From the NCBI GenBank assembly GCA_963920575.1, contig OY986969.1, positions 1,560,001 through 1,624,000 of the forward strand: a stretch of DNA of 64,000 nt, read 5' to 3'. Under the pieces are notes generated by a model. It saw nothing but the letters and a program-made list of their open reading frames with translations. It ran no database searches and had not been told where the DNA came from. The DNA is from Narthecium ossifragum (lineage: Eukaryota; Streptophyta; Magnoliopsida; Dioscoreales; Nartheciaceae). Shown here one piece after another: positions 23,174 through 35,627 of the stretch. Position numbers and translations under genes: made by a program. Each line of letters opens with the position of its first letter. Within the stretch, counting starts at the first letter, position 1.

Positions 23174-24689
23174 GAGCGTCATGAAATCGAAAGTAATGGA
23201 GCTCAGTGTCAATATGCTTAAAGATTTTTTAGCAGGGTGTCTCTGGTGCAACAATGTGCTTCTGATGCAGCTTATAGTGTTTTCAAGAGTAAGCACAACT
23301 TGAGCATCATCTTTGATTCCATAAATTTTTTCCAAACTAAGTTGCCATCTATGGACTGATAGATGCTCTGAATGTGTGATTTCACATTTATTGTTTTTCA
23401 GACAGGCATGTTTGTGACTTTTAACTAATTTTATCTGTTCGCCTATTGATTTTTCAGGAGTAAATACACATTAGGGAATCTTGTGCTCCTCTTCCTATCT
23501 TGGCTTTCAACTTCTATTAGACCTGCATGAGCCATTTAAAGACCTCTCTAGGGAAGCAGCTGACTGATTGTCGCGTTGGGATTGTACAGAAGGAAGAATT
23601 ACTCATCCGTATCATCATTGCTGTAAATAAAGCTGGGGCCTGAGAAAACCTTATTCCTCTTTTCTTTTGTTCTGTTTTTGGGAGATAAAAGGAGTGAGTG
23701 TACAGGGGTGCAATCTTACATGTTTACATTTATTCATTTGTTTTGTGACGCTATATGCTGTCCCTATAGTAAGGAAGGGAAGCATGGATGTATATAATAC
23801 GAAGAATGTTGCAATGAAAAGGAGCCTTTTTCATCCCTGTTTCTGGTTTGTACTTGACTTTCATTCTACTCTTATTTTATGATTAGTTGGGCCAAAGCTA
23901 GTTACAAAACCGGCTTTCGTTTCTCAGTTTGGTATGTATATATTTCATGAGCTTCAAATAATGCTCCCTTTATGCTTGGCTTTAAGATTATATGCACTTA
24001 GTTGGTCTTTTTGCAATCAAATTTCTGCTGTAAAACTCATGCAGCAATGCGGCTTTTTTAGCATTGAAACACAAGGGTGGAAACTGGAAAGGAATGATGA
24101 ATTTGGTTGAAAGTATTTTGTTGAAACAAAATAACATGGGATCGAAAATAAACTTAAGAGCTTAGGATTGTTCGTCTGAACATTATTTATAATAGGACTA
24201 AAAAAGTTGATGTTCAAAAGCAGTATACGTTATATTGGCTTTTCATTCATCACCGTATCAAATTTGCATGACCATGTTCTTGAAGAATATATAATAAGAC
24301 CATGGCATCATCATCTTCTGATTCCTATTTCATATTTCTTAAAGCTCCTAGGCATGACCATTGTCCTAGATTTCAATGTCCTTTATTTTAATCACCGCAA
24401 CAGATGACCTACTAATGCTATAAAAAAAAGCTCAGTGTTCATATAAGCCGTAAAGAATCTCTCCAGGTGGCAATGACCCACCTATTCTCACATGGTAGCT
24501 GCCTCTTAAACTCTTTCATGAACAACCATCTCTAAAAATGGCAGGTTTATGAGCAAGATCACAAACAGCAAAATGTTGATTATAGTCAACTCTTAATGAG
24601 TAGTCTCACACCTGACCAACAAGAATGAAAAAGGGCTAGCAGAGTTTAGAATCTAGTCCTGCTCAATACAAGAAGCTCTTCCCAATGTA
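23174..24689. other. 3' region of HK3 and intergenic DNA
   Basis: The first 460 bases are probably HK3 3' UTR. From about 23640 to 24690 the genes HK3 and PHF5A end toward each other and I see no further gene; the text is T-rich to mixed with no clear repeat. Confidence 0.5.
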
Positions 24690-24756
24690 TCACACACAAG
24701 ACCACATGATGGAACATTTTCTCTGCAAATTTTGATGAAGGAAGCATGACCCGGCA

Positions 24757-25089
24757 TCATCTTTTCTTGAACCCATATTTCTTGCGCTCATAGAAGAGAT
24801 CAGTCTTGGCGCTTCCCAGGTTGACAATCTTCGGGCAGCCATCCCGGTCCTTCTCCTGCTGTGTGCACTCCTTGCAGTAGTAAGCATCCGAGATACCAAC
24901 ACCTCCGCATATGACACACCTGCCCTGGAATGATCCATAGTTGCATTCATCGCACACACGCACGAGCGTGCAAGGACGGACGTAGGAATCGCAGATTACG
25001 CACTTGCCATCATCCTTCTCGCAGAGGCGGCCGATAGCTATCCCTGGTTGCTTTCGACACATTATGAGATCAGGATGGTGCTTAGCCAT
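24757..25089 (-). CDS. PHF5A: PHF5A / SF3b14b, SF3b splicing subunit
   Basis: One uninterrupted coding exon of 110 aa, the universal length of this family (yeast Rds3, human PHF5A). PHF5A is part of SF3b in the U2 snRNP and helps hold the branch-point adenosine; it acts in the nucleus. Starts [11 protein letters not shown], ends [11 protein letters not shown]. Twelve cysteines at 11, 23, 30, 33, 40, 46, 49, 58, 61, 72, 75 and 85 form the knotted zinc fold; CxxC pairs are visible (CVIC, CDEC, CVIC, CKEC). An acceptor just upstream (ATTCAG at about 25121) suggests the leader is spliced to a distant exon near 29495-29590, leaving a 4.4-kb intron before the coding exon. The protein is extremely conserved, so the identification is firm; the leader structure is inferred. 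Confidence 0.97.
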   Translation of the reverse strand: MAKHHPDLIMCRKQPGIAIGRLCEKDDGKCVICDSYVRPCTLVRVCDECNYGSFQGRCVICGGVGISDAYYCKECTQQEKDRDGCPKIVNLGSAKTDLFYERKKYGFKKR

Positions 25090-25120
25090 GATGCTCTGAT
25101 GTTGTTAATCTTCCCAAGGC

Positions 25121-28100
25121 CTGAATGCCAATAACTTCCCAGTTATTAGTATGTTACAATCAAGTAATCACAGAAGGTAACTAGTGCTTCACAAAAACTA
25201 GCTATAGCGCATCATGAGAAAGAGGGAATATACAGGATACAAAGGCATATTATTACACTTTTTAATTACATGAATTGTAGCATCCTTGCCAGATGAAATT
25301 CACTACTCATTGAATAAATGATTTTAACATTAAAAGAAGTAGGGCAGCACTGATTGACGATAAAGACAGCCATCAACCAAAACATTAGGCATGATTAACC
25401 AGCAAGACTATTACTGTAACGACCCGAATCCTGAAGAGGAAACCTCATCCTCTACCATGACACGAGACGAAACACATAGACTAATAATGCTTAATTAAAA
25501 GAAATATCATATGAGAAAAAGAAACTCTTATTGACAATCAAACTAAGACAATGTTCTGGAAAAAAAAACAAGTGACTAATAAGCAACTCGAACTTTAAAC
25601 TGAAATAATCTTCCTAAAATGCCACATAAAATCTGATTAAACTGAAAGAAACTATAAACTAGTTCTAAATTCTTCTCTTCTCTACTCCCATCCCCGCGCC
25701 TACGCAGAATCTTAGGTATCTGAAAAAAACCATCTATCTCATGAGCATAAAACCCAGTAGAAAACAACACGTAATAGAATGATATCCAAACAAAAGTGTT
25801 CGCAAAACAAAACCGAATTAAAATACATCACTTGAGAGAGAGAATGATCACACTTTATTAAACTTAAAAGCTGAACTTTTCATGCCCATAAATCACACTT
25901 AAAGCTTTTGTATGACATGAACTGTGATGCATGATATAATGAGATGCATCTTTTTGGCTCTACCGCCGAGTACTATAGCGGTGTCTGATGATAACACTCC
26001 ACGTGCACTTGGGATAACTATCCTTACTCATGCTAGCATAAGGTCGAGCCTCGGCTCTTTCGGACTCAAACGCTCAGGACCCACAGTTGGTCTCGACCAA
26101 ACAATCAACCCGTAAAAGTACTCATCCTTAGCTGCCCAGCCATGACAACTAAGGACATCTTAAATCTCATTCCACCTTGGTGGCAACTTTTGCTTGGCAA
26201 ACATGCACACTATGCACATGCAATGCTTTTGAATATGTACTCGAACATGCTGAAACATATACATAGAGATGATCATGCATAGTCATACATACACATGAGA
26301 TGCGATGCTCAAAAACTTGACATCATAAGTTAGTAGATGGATGCACACAACTTGACATTAATCGTAAGTAAAACAACAATAAGGAATGAATGGCAAATTT
26401 GAATTCTAACTTGCTGTAATTTAACTGCATACTAGCTAAGGCATCCATACGATGAAAACTATGGATTTAGAAATAAGCATAAAAGATTATAAATCCAATA
26501 CTATACCACATGCACTGGAAGTACTAACTGAGATATAGACACTTAATAGACAATTTAAACTACCGAGTGCATGGTTATAGGTATATCTTCCCATTGCTGT
26601 CCCTTTCTAAATTTCATGGTGTAAAGCTTATCTATCTACTACAGTTTTCAACATTCGTTTAGGATTAATACTCATGACTACACATTCTCATTAGTATCAT
26701 CTTCTAATATGTCGTGAACTGAATTTTAAGGATGTAGAAATCAACATAGCTTGCCTATCTACAAATATGAAAATATGTAGTTATAAAATCTGCAACCAAA
26801 CCATGGAAATCTGCTATAAAATATTTTGAAAATCTACTATCAAACTCTAAAAATCTGCTATGTATCTACTAGGAAAACTGTAACAAGAATAAAAATCTGC
26901 GATTTGAATTCTGGAATCTGAAACCTGAATTCTGAAACCCTAACCCTAAAGTTTAAACACTAAAAATAGAAAAGATCCACACTCAAGTTAGGGTAACAAC
27001 TATTACATGTGTACCTACCTTACTTGTCCTTCAAAAGCCCTCGTATTGACCCTTGCAGCCAACCTAAAGCCCCCAAAGCTCTCTTGAAGACTTGAAGAAA
27101 GAGAGGAGAAAGATACGAATAAAACCCTAAAATAAGGGTTGTAGCTTTTATGGGTAAAAGGAAATCTGGATTCTAATAATTAGAGTCCTAATGGATTCTA
27201 ACCTAATCCAATAGGTTACTTATAAGAACTTAACCCCAACCTTTTAATAGGCTTAGTTGATTAGACCTAATTCTAATTGGATTCAACCTAACCTATAGTT
27301 GCTGGGATTAGGTCTAAATAGAGCCTTAATTGACTCAAACTCTTACAATTAGGTTTCAAAAAGGTACATTAGGCTAACCTAATCAACTAGGGTTACAATT
27401 AACTGATTTACTATACTAATTAGAGTCTTAATCCAACATGAACTCTAGGGCATCTCTAAATTCCGGGATTTTACAATTACAGCAACACACAAGTATAATT
27501 TGACGATTTAGAACTTGAAATATTAACCAGTCGCAAAAACTAAGCTTAGGTTGGCAAAAAGTAGACAACATAAGCTTTCAAGAACCTTAAACCTTTATAA
27601 AGCACATCTGAATATGAAAATAAAAGACAGGAAGCAATCACTCCCTTTGAACTTCTAAGCTTCAAGCTTGCACAGCTTCAGAAGATGTCATCACATTTAT
27701 GTCATTTGAAGGACAACATGAATATCCTAAAAGAAACAGAACATAAATTATTGAACTAACACAGCAACAAAGGTATCTATAAAGATAAATAAGTTAAATT
27801 GCCATGATAGCATTAATGAAAGAACAAAGAAGTGTTTCCCTGCAGAAGATAAGAGGCTCTTAAGGAAGAGCAAAAAGGTAAACAGCAAAATGGAGCTCAT
27901 GTTTGTAACCAAAAAATAAGAGAAGGGGGTATAGACCTACTGATACAGTTAATAGCTTTAAGGAACAATTCATGCCTGAAATGCCATTGATGTTAGCCCT
28001 TATAAACTCGAAAATATCTGGTGAAGAAGGATCCATATAGATGAGACAAAAATAGTTCAGATTAATGGTTATCGTAACATCCCTTAAAATGACAAGATCA

Positions 28101-29494
28101 TTTCTCCAAATATCTAGCTAGTAAAATATTGTTTCGCTACAAAAGAACTCTGTCATCTTTATGCACCCATGTTTACCACCAAAACCTGCAGATTTGTTTT
28201 AAATCTCAATGTAAATTCCAAACTATCCCATATAATCACCTACTTTTAGGTTCCCTCGAAATAAAAAATAAAAAACCACCTACCTATATGCCATTGTCAG
28301 CCTATCAAAGAATTAACTCATGAAAGAAACACTCCAAATGCCTTCATCCTGAACTAGCATCTACCTTCAATGCTTTGATTACGTCTTTAATCTGAAGATG
28401 AAGGAAAGTTGAAAGAACTTGAACAGGACCACCTTCTGGGAGAAGATTGCAGATCATCCAGGTGTCAAGAAGTGAAGATTCGTCATTGTAGATACTCCAT
28501 AGGTTGCTATGTACACAGTTAATCTCAAGAAATGTGAGCTGGTTTTAGGCCTGCACCTTATTTTAGGTTACTAGACCAGCATCAATAGATATAGCTTGGA
28601 TTCCAGTTGAGTGAGGTAGTTATCAAGCACGCAATAGAGACGGGAAAGACTAATGGAGAGTTCGCATATAGGAGCAAACAGGAGAAATTTACGCTCAAGA
28701 GTCAACAAATATCACACTGCTAGATGTCATGTTTGTGGTCATAAAGGATCTTGAGGACGACTTATGGAATAAAGTAACTGGCATCGAACATATAAAGACA
28801 ATACATCTCAAATATTCACACACATTGGTTAAAGCACTTCTTCCATGGTAACGTATCTTTAAAAGTATGGATGATCATCCCTACCAATTATTTCGCAGAA
28901 AATTAAAGAAAAGGGGGTCAAATAGCTTGAACTCCTAATGGGAACATGTCTAATATCACAAGAGATGATAGCTATACCTGCAACTCAAGCAAGATCCCTA
29001 ATGCTTACAAAGAGCCTCTTGCTAGGCTTGCAAGTTTCCTCATGACATAGAAAGCCAAGTAAAGTTGTTAAACAACCGATAGTGCATTCTCTGGTCAGGG
29101 TATAGCGATTTCAAAGCAATGAAACAAAATATTCAGATCCACCAAACAAAATGCATACATCTAAATTTCCAACATAGTTCTTATTTCATCGTCTCCCAAA
29201 AAAAATACAAGGAAAAATAGATTAAAACGCATTAAATCCTACTCGGTTTGCCTGCAAATTCTCTGAACAAATGTGCCTATGAAATAAAAATGATGCCATA
29301 AACCTACAGATAAACATCTTACATTGTCAACACTACTGCATATATTTAAGCAACAAAAACACCAACTTTATCATTTAACTGATGCACAAACGGGAAAGGT
29401 AATACTAAACCCTAACCCTAAATCTTAGACCTAAACATAGACAACAGGAAGGAGATTGATAAAAGCTAATTGGAAATGAGAGAGATCGACTCAC
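25121..29494 (-). other. inferred 5' UTR intron of PHF5A
   Basis: On the minus strand a donor GGAG|GTGAGT lies at 29494 and an acceptor CATTCAG|GCC at 25121, giving a 4,374-base intron directly before the coding exon. There is no other coding signal between. It contains the solo LTR at 25415-27475. Outside that, 27481-29490 is AT-rich with no gene or clear repeat. Needs RNA support. Confidence 0.55.
25415..27475 (-). mobile_element. solo LTR, about 2.06 kb
   Basis: The segment starts TGTAACGACCCGAATCC and ends CCGGGATTTTACA on the plus strand, so it has TG...CA ends (TGTAAAATCCCGG...GGGTCGTTACA when read on the minus strand, a common plant LTR pattern). It is flanked by the 5-base duplication ATTAC (25410-25414 and 27476-27480). 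No internal coding region, primer site or second LTR was found, which fits recombination between two LTRs. Superfamily is likely Ty3/gypsy from the long LTR, but there are no proteins to prove it. Confidence 0.75.
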
Positions 29495-29590
29495 CTCCAG
29501 ATATCTTTGAGGCCTTCCCGACTCGTTTCTTCACGCGACTGCTCCGTTCGCGGGCGAGCTCCACCCACGCCCCATTGATATATAGAGGAC
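29495..29590 (-). other. inferred 5' UTR exon of PHF5A
   Basis: GC-rich non-coding text on the minus strand ending in a strong donor (ATCTGGAG|GTGAGTCG), right beside the divergent MED30 gene. No ATG-led long frame. Its upstream limit is a guess. Confidence 0.45.
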
Positions 29591-29846
29591 TAAGGAGCGT
29601 TCCATTGTGCCCCTCAAGTATCTATGTTACCGTAGACCCTTAACGTGGGATCGTCAATAATTTGACACGTATCGTCCACATCGGATTGAGACGGTTGCCC
29701 TTTCTCTATCTATCTGAAGTCTTTCTCCTTCGCGAGAGAGCATAACGGACCCTTCCCGCTTCCTCCGAATTCTAGGGTTTTCCGGAGAGGGAGTTTTTAA
29801 GGGCTTTTGAATTAGGGTTAGGAAATTAGGGCTTTGGGTGGGGGAT
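29591..29846. promoter_or_regulatory. putative bidirectional promoter PHF5A / MED30
   Basis: Fewer than 300 bases separate the inferred PHF5A leader exon from the MED30 start codon. The MED30 side has AGGGTTT at about 29774-29780 and TTAGGGTTAGG at 29812-29822, which are telo-box-type motifs common in promoters of plant housekeeping genes. A matching AAACCCTAACCCTAAA lies at 29407-29422 inside the first PHF5A intron. No clear TATA box on either side. Confidence 0.5.
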
Positions 29847-31696
29847 ATGGAGACGACGAGAAGTAAGCAGGAGCTTGGGGCGGAAGGCCAGAGGCATCTG
29901 GAGGAGACCATCGAGGCAGCCTCCCAAATTCTCCTATCCATGAACGATGAGCTTTGCAACCCGTCTCTCTGGTCCACACCACCCCCCTCTTCCTCCTCCG
30001 ACCCCGCCACCGACCCCTCTGATTCCTCCGCCGCCAGCGGCTTCGGTGGCGGCACCGGCGGAGGAGGAGGAGCCCTCGACGACGCCCGGCTGCGCTATAA
30101 GTCCGCCGTCGCCAACCTCCGAGCTGTTCTCGCTGCCATCCCCAACTCCCAACAGGTATCCGCGCATATGGAAGTACCTCTTTTGCTATGAATTGAAGGA
30201 AAGCAAAGTCGCGATTCTTTTACTTAGCGATCGGAAGTAAAGATTTGGTCTTGATTACTTGTTTGTGATTGTGGAGATGCTTTACATCCTCCGTGCTTGT
30301 TTCTTGGAATTTTTCATCTTGTCTTGTTTGCTTTGATATCTTAGAGAACAAAATTTGTGAAGATTATTGTGTTGCATTTTGGATGGATCTTTTTCCTGTG
30401 AATTGAGCCGTATATCTAGTTTAAATTTTCTTCCAGTGCTAGATACATTGGTCTTATTAGGTGTTATAGTGATATCTGATTATATGAACGGGTATGATTG
30501 AATAATTGATGCACATGTCGTTTTCATGATGTGAAAAATACAGGAAGGGAGTGGGATGGAAAAAGAAGATCCTGCCGAGATCGACAGGTTGGAAGATCGT
30601 GCTTCTGTTCTAAGAAAGGTACAACTTGCACATCCTTAGGCTTTTAGGGTTCCGCTGAAAAGGTTTAACTGTGCCTATTTAATCTTCACATTGTTTCATT
30701 ACTGATAGTTGGTAGTTTCTGGCAGCAGATTTTTTTCCTTATTCTCTAGTTTCTTGAATCCAATATGCAAACAGTATTTTAATGATGGAGTTGCTCATTT
30801 AGACAAGCGTGGATTTATGACCAGGCTTATTCTCAAATTCTTTTGCAAAATATATAGATCCTTAACTTGCTATATGAGGCCAAACATGTTCAATTGCACG
30901 GGACTAATCTCCTTTCATGAATGAGATGTCAAGTGTCTTCCAAATTAAGAAAATCCTATGAAATTTTTGTTGGTGAAGGGCAAGTGAAACTGATACTTGA
31001 CTTATGAACGTCATTGGAAGCAGGGTAGAAGCTCAGATGACGCCATAAGCACATATACTAGTGTTAAGCATGCCTCTCACCATCCGTTTTCAATTTCTTG
31101 GTAGTTGTTTATTTCCAGAAAATCATAGTCCTTCTCTAGTGCTAACAAGTGCAATTGTGCGGTGACTGGTTAAGGATGTACCTTTTACCTAAAGTTCAAG
31201 GTAGAATGCATGACATAATCCCTTCTTTGAAATGTCTAAATAACTTGTTATTTCTTCTCTTTGGTCTCATTTTTTGACACTGATACCATAGCATTTGCAC
31301 CTCATCAAGCTTCCTTACCATTGACTTTAAAATGACTCGTTTTTTACTTGTTTGCTGTGTTTTGTTCACTTGGTTAAGTATATAGGGTTTAGTTATGCAT
31401 CATACTCATAGGAAGACTGTATTGCATGTATTCTATATCAAGGCCTATGCGTTGACACGCATGAATTCTTGACATAAAACTTATCTGCTTGAGAAGGAGA
31501 ACCCACAACTCTTCTATTCAAGATTGAGCAAAGAAATTTCTTGGTGATATCACAGTCACGATTTAACGTGACTGATATTGGCATCATTTGAATGCAGGAA
31601 CTTGGCATGAAGAACAGGCATCTGAAGGTTCTTATTAATCAACTTCGTGATCTGATTGCTGATATTTCAATGTGGCAAAGCCCCTGCTCTGTTTGA
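29847..31696 (+). CDS. MED30: Mediator complex subunit 30
   Basis: Three exons: 29847-30155, 30544-30618 and 31598-31696, 483 bases, 160 aa, all GT-AG and in phase. MED30 belongs to the head/core of Mediator, which bridges transcription factors and RNA polymerase II in the nucleus. The N-terminus ([18 protein letters not shown]) and the block [13 protein letters not shown] are typical of plant MED30. Residues about 50-75 are a low-complexity Ser/Pro/Gly linker. The rest is helical ([15 protein letters not shown]) and the protein ends [18 protein letters not shown] near-cognate GTG nine bases earlier is in frame, but the ATG at 29847 is the natural start. Shares its promoter region with PHF5A on the other strand. 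Confidence 0.9.
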
Positions 31697-32264
31697 AATT
31701 GTTGACCATGCCTAGCAGATAACTAGTCGTTCATGAATATTGAGTCCTTTGTACGATGGTGAAGTTTGAAGAAATCATGTAAACAAGTGTTTTATGTCTG
31801 ATAAGTATACAATATTGTACGTTTCTGGGTTATTTATCTGACTTTCGTCATAAACTCCAAACATAGATGGTTGGTTAATGGATATTCACTTTGAACTGAA
31901 GGTTTGATTAATGTCTATCATGTAAATTTGAGCCATGATATACTGACAGGAACTAAATTGGGTTCAGGAGGATTTCAGAAACAGGATCCTATTCTAACCT
32001 TGATTCAAGTTGTTTTCCAAAATTCTAAGTTGGCAATGAATGGTTAACTGGAGCAGGGTTTGGCTGTATAAAGGTTCTAATGGGGAGTCACGCCACTATG
32101 GAAACTAAGACTAAGACCTATTACCTATCATGGAGCTGAAACCATTTTGTGAAATACAGTAAGCGCATTCAATGATTCAATGCCCAAATGATTTTGTTAC
32201 TTTGACGGAACATTTTCTTGTATGAGTAAGAAAGAAATATTGGTTATGTTCCATTATATGTGGG
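31697..32264. other. 3' regions of MED30 and the NPC gene
   Basis: The two genes converge here. Text is AT-rich with several AATA-type signals and no other gene. Confidence 0.5.
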
Positions 32265-34854
32265 TCATGGTGATATGGTTTTCGTATTCCTCATGCTCAA
32301 TATGGTAGACTCATCTGCTCCTGAGTTGATTGCTTCTTTGCTTGCATGCAGGAAGCTTGAAACAGCACGGTTCACATACTCATCAGCCTCCTTCACCGTC
32401 ATCTCCTTCTCTTTCTCTTGCATGAGATCACTCGAATAAACGTCGCCGTTCAGTGCACTGGCCAAGTCAACTAATTCCTTTTGAAACTTGGACAATGGTC
32501 CCTCCTCTTTTGGATGTGAATCTCTCAAAGATAGCACGTCTGGTATCGTCTCTGTGTGAAAAAAATACAGGTAAATATGCTGATCCTTTTAGTACCAGTG
32601 TATGGCTAAAAGATTTTTGAGCCCAAAAATGTCTCTTTGCTTTGTTTATTGCTATGAAAAAAAGTAACATACATACTGGTATTCATCTTTCCACTATTAT
32701 CTTACAGATGAGTAGCATAGTGAGTGAGGTAAATCCTAGTGCTTGTATAAGATATGTCCTAAAAGTGAAGATATAGTTGCATCTGAAACTCGGATCTACT
32801 TCAATTGCAGAGACATGGTGTCAATCAGAAGCATACATTAGTTAATAAGAATATTTTGTTGACCTATCAACCACATTGCTAACGGTTATCTAATTTTTAT
32901 GTTTCTTAATAAATGTCTTAGTTTTTAATTCAGTGCATGAACTACTCTACAATCTACGTCTCAAATTAATTCTTTTTCTAAATGATATATACATCATGAA
33001 GATGTCCACTATACATGTCTGACATCCATGGTCAAATTGTCGTCAATTGCATTTAATTGGTTTAACTCAGCATAACGGAGGAGAAAGGTCAAATTATCTA
33101 CTAATATAGTTCAAGATGAAGATTACCAGAGGGCATGAAGTTATTATCTTAAAATATTCTGCGAGACGAAGTTCGCAGAGAATGAGATGGAGATTCATAC
33201 CCAGGCAGTCAGTTCTAGGTGAGCGTAGCTCTCCTATGATGTGCTCAAAAGTTCCAGCCCAAGCATCTCTATTCGTCAAGTAGTTCGAGGTTAGGTTGAA
33301 CATCTTCTTGATGGTTGCAGGTATCGAAGAGTGCTCGTATTCTGAGCTCTGAGTTGGTCCATCTGGGCTGCTCACAACTGCGGCAAATTCAAGTAATTCA
33401 GTTGCAAAAATCAAGGACTCCTCATAAGTAAGAATTTCAGATCCATCAATCTGAAATCTTCACATCAAGGGTCAGTGATATATATTGAATAAGAACTGCA
33501 AAAGATGAAATTAGAATTCAATCTGAGGTCATTTATCATAGCAATCAACTGAGATATGTATCCTGTTTCGTACTTCAGAATCATTTTACAAATGGACCTT
33601 TGCATAACCTTAATTAGCAGGAATGAGAAAGCTTCATCAGCAGACAACTAAAGCAAACAGTGTCAAAGAATGAGTGCAAACTGGCATGCAGATGAGGGAT
33701 GCCTAGGAGTATACAAATCTATTCTGCCTATCAAGGGGAAGTTTTAAGTGGGATCAAGCCTTGAGAAAATGCAGGGAATTACCTGTTCCTTTCTTGATCC
33801 AAGGTGAAACCATGATAGTAGGAACACGAACTCCCAGCCGATCAAACTTGAAGAAGAAAGGTTCTGGACCTCGAATTCCATCAGGGCTGGGAACACCTCC
33901 ATCAGGGGTGGCAACGTGATCGAAGAATCCTCCATGCTCATCATAGGTAATGATCAACAAGCTCCCATTCCACTGAGGACTCGATCTCATCGCCTCGTAA
34001 ACCTCTTTCACCAGCTTCTGTCCTTCAGCAACATCATGAGAAGGGTGATCGTCATTTGCTGGATTACTCAAGACATCGAAGTACCTTGGCTCGATCACAC
34101 TCAAGCTAGGAAGCTTTCCTCTCTTGGCATGCTCCTTGAAAGTATTGAATAGATGGTATTTAGAAATGTACTTCAACTTCCTCAACTGCCTGAAGAAAAA
34201 AGTAGTTGGAATGCTCTGGAAGTATATGCCGAAGTCCAGCCCATCTTCATGCAGTGAATCAAAGATGGTCTTCTGTGGGTACCCTGCAAACAGTTGCCAC
34301 TTATCATGGCGTATTGCTCCATGAGAAGTACCAGAGTAAACGAACAGCCTGTTAGGCTGCGTTGGGCCAGGGATGGATGAGAACCATCGATCGAAGACGG
34401 CGAATTCCTGCACTAGAGCAGAGAAAACAGGCACATTCTCTGGCTTGAATCCTTTCATCACGGCATTTGACATGTCCGGCGATATGCTTGATGCCTGCTG
34501 GACGAAGCCCGACATCGAGGGGAATTTGCCGGAGCCGAAGACTTGTTCCATGACATCTTCAAAGTCATGGCCGGGATCAGGATCTACAAACTGTGCGTCA
34601 TCGGAGACGCAAACAGGCTGTGAGTGTGGGTCTTGGCAGGACTTCCGGTTGCACTCATTGCCTGTCAAGCCGTCAATCGAAGAATTCACTGATTGCTTCA
34701 TCCATCCGAGCATGTGATCGAAGGACCGGTTCTCCAAGATGAGGACTACGATTGTACTGATGGGTTGCTGAGCTCCATGGGAGCAATGCAGTGTGTGTAG
34801 AGAGAAGAGGATGATGCTGAGAAGAGAGAGGTGCTTGGTACTGAATCTTAGCAT
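32265..34854 (-). CDS. NPC6: non-specific phospholipase C, NPC6-like
   Basis: Three exons: 33783-34854, 33201-33377 and 32265-32551, 1,536 bases, 511 aa, in phase with GT-AG ends. NPC enzymes cut phosphatidylcholine, phosphatidylethanolamine and galactolipids to diacylglycerol, acting in lipid turnover and phosphate stress. Residues 1-27 form a hydrophobic signal peptide. Phosphoesterase motifs are intact: [10 protein letters not shown] at 41-50, PGPTQPNR at 162-169, [10 protein letters not shown] around 304-313, and [11 protein letters not shown] in exon 2. The long C-terminal tail ([18 protein letters not shown], then [10 protein letters not shown]) and the spacing resemble Arabidopsis NPC6 more than NPC1 or NPC2, by memory of the family. 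Clade assignment is therefore less sure than the family. Converges with MED30. Confidence 0.93.
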
Positions 34855-35627
34855 TGTTTTGGAGTCAGATGGAGATTAGAGAGCAGAGAGCTGTGAGGGA
34901 GATGAGTACTATTCTCTTCATATGTAAGTAGATTCCAACCACAGACATGAGATAAGGAATCTTGAAGAACTGTACCAACTTGCAGAACTGTATAAATAAA
35001 TCATTGAATGCATCCACTGTTATGTATGTTCTTTGGGTTTTGAAATCATCAGCAGCTGAAGATAAGTTAAGATTTATATTGTACTTGATGACAGGAACAC
35101 AGGAATGAAGGCAGGATTTGTAATCTAGGGGCTTGTGTTACCACAGCCCATAGATTGAGATGTTGATATTTTTGGATGACAGAGAACCCCACAATGAGCT
35201 GGCCAACAAAAGAAAAAACCAAGATTTAGATTCCCCTTGTGGCAGTATTATTACAGGGTCGGTTTGTCTTCAATCAATGTGGACCTGCAAAGGTATCGCC
35301 ATCACCACATGATAGAACCCACATAAAGAAAAACCCTATTTTTTTATAGGCTAAAGTACAAAATCCATATTCACACATCACATGCCTCTCATGAAGAAGA
35401 AAAAAACAGCTATAAATACAGAAAAGGATGAGGATATGGTGTTGATTTTTATTCCCTCAGGGATTGTTTTTTGGATAACCAGCTACACAAATTCTCAGGT
35501 GGTGAAGATCAAGTGTGAGAAGATTCATCTCTGCTCAACCAAATGAGTGTTGCACTGAACTGTAAGCACAAGAGCTCAACATTGTTTACAAGATTAAACT
35601 AAGGAAAATCATCACCCAGTCTAATCC
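34855..35627. other. NPC promoter side and intergenic DNA
   Basis: Upstream of the NPC start (minus strand) and downstream of the next gene. No coding frame or clear repeat. Confidence 0.5.

Noticed and set aside
26934..26955. CCCTAACCCTAAA inside the solo LTR as a telomere remnant
   Set aside because: Only two telomere-like units; such telo-boxes are common in plant DNA.
29934..30240. Long frames on both strands over MED30 exon 1
   Set aside because: Shadows of the GC-rich Ser/Pro/Gly linker of MED30.
33916..34717. Plus-strand frames across the NPC gene
   Set aside because: Antisense shadows of a well-supported phospholipase exon.
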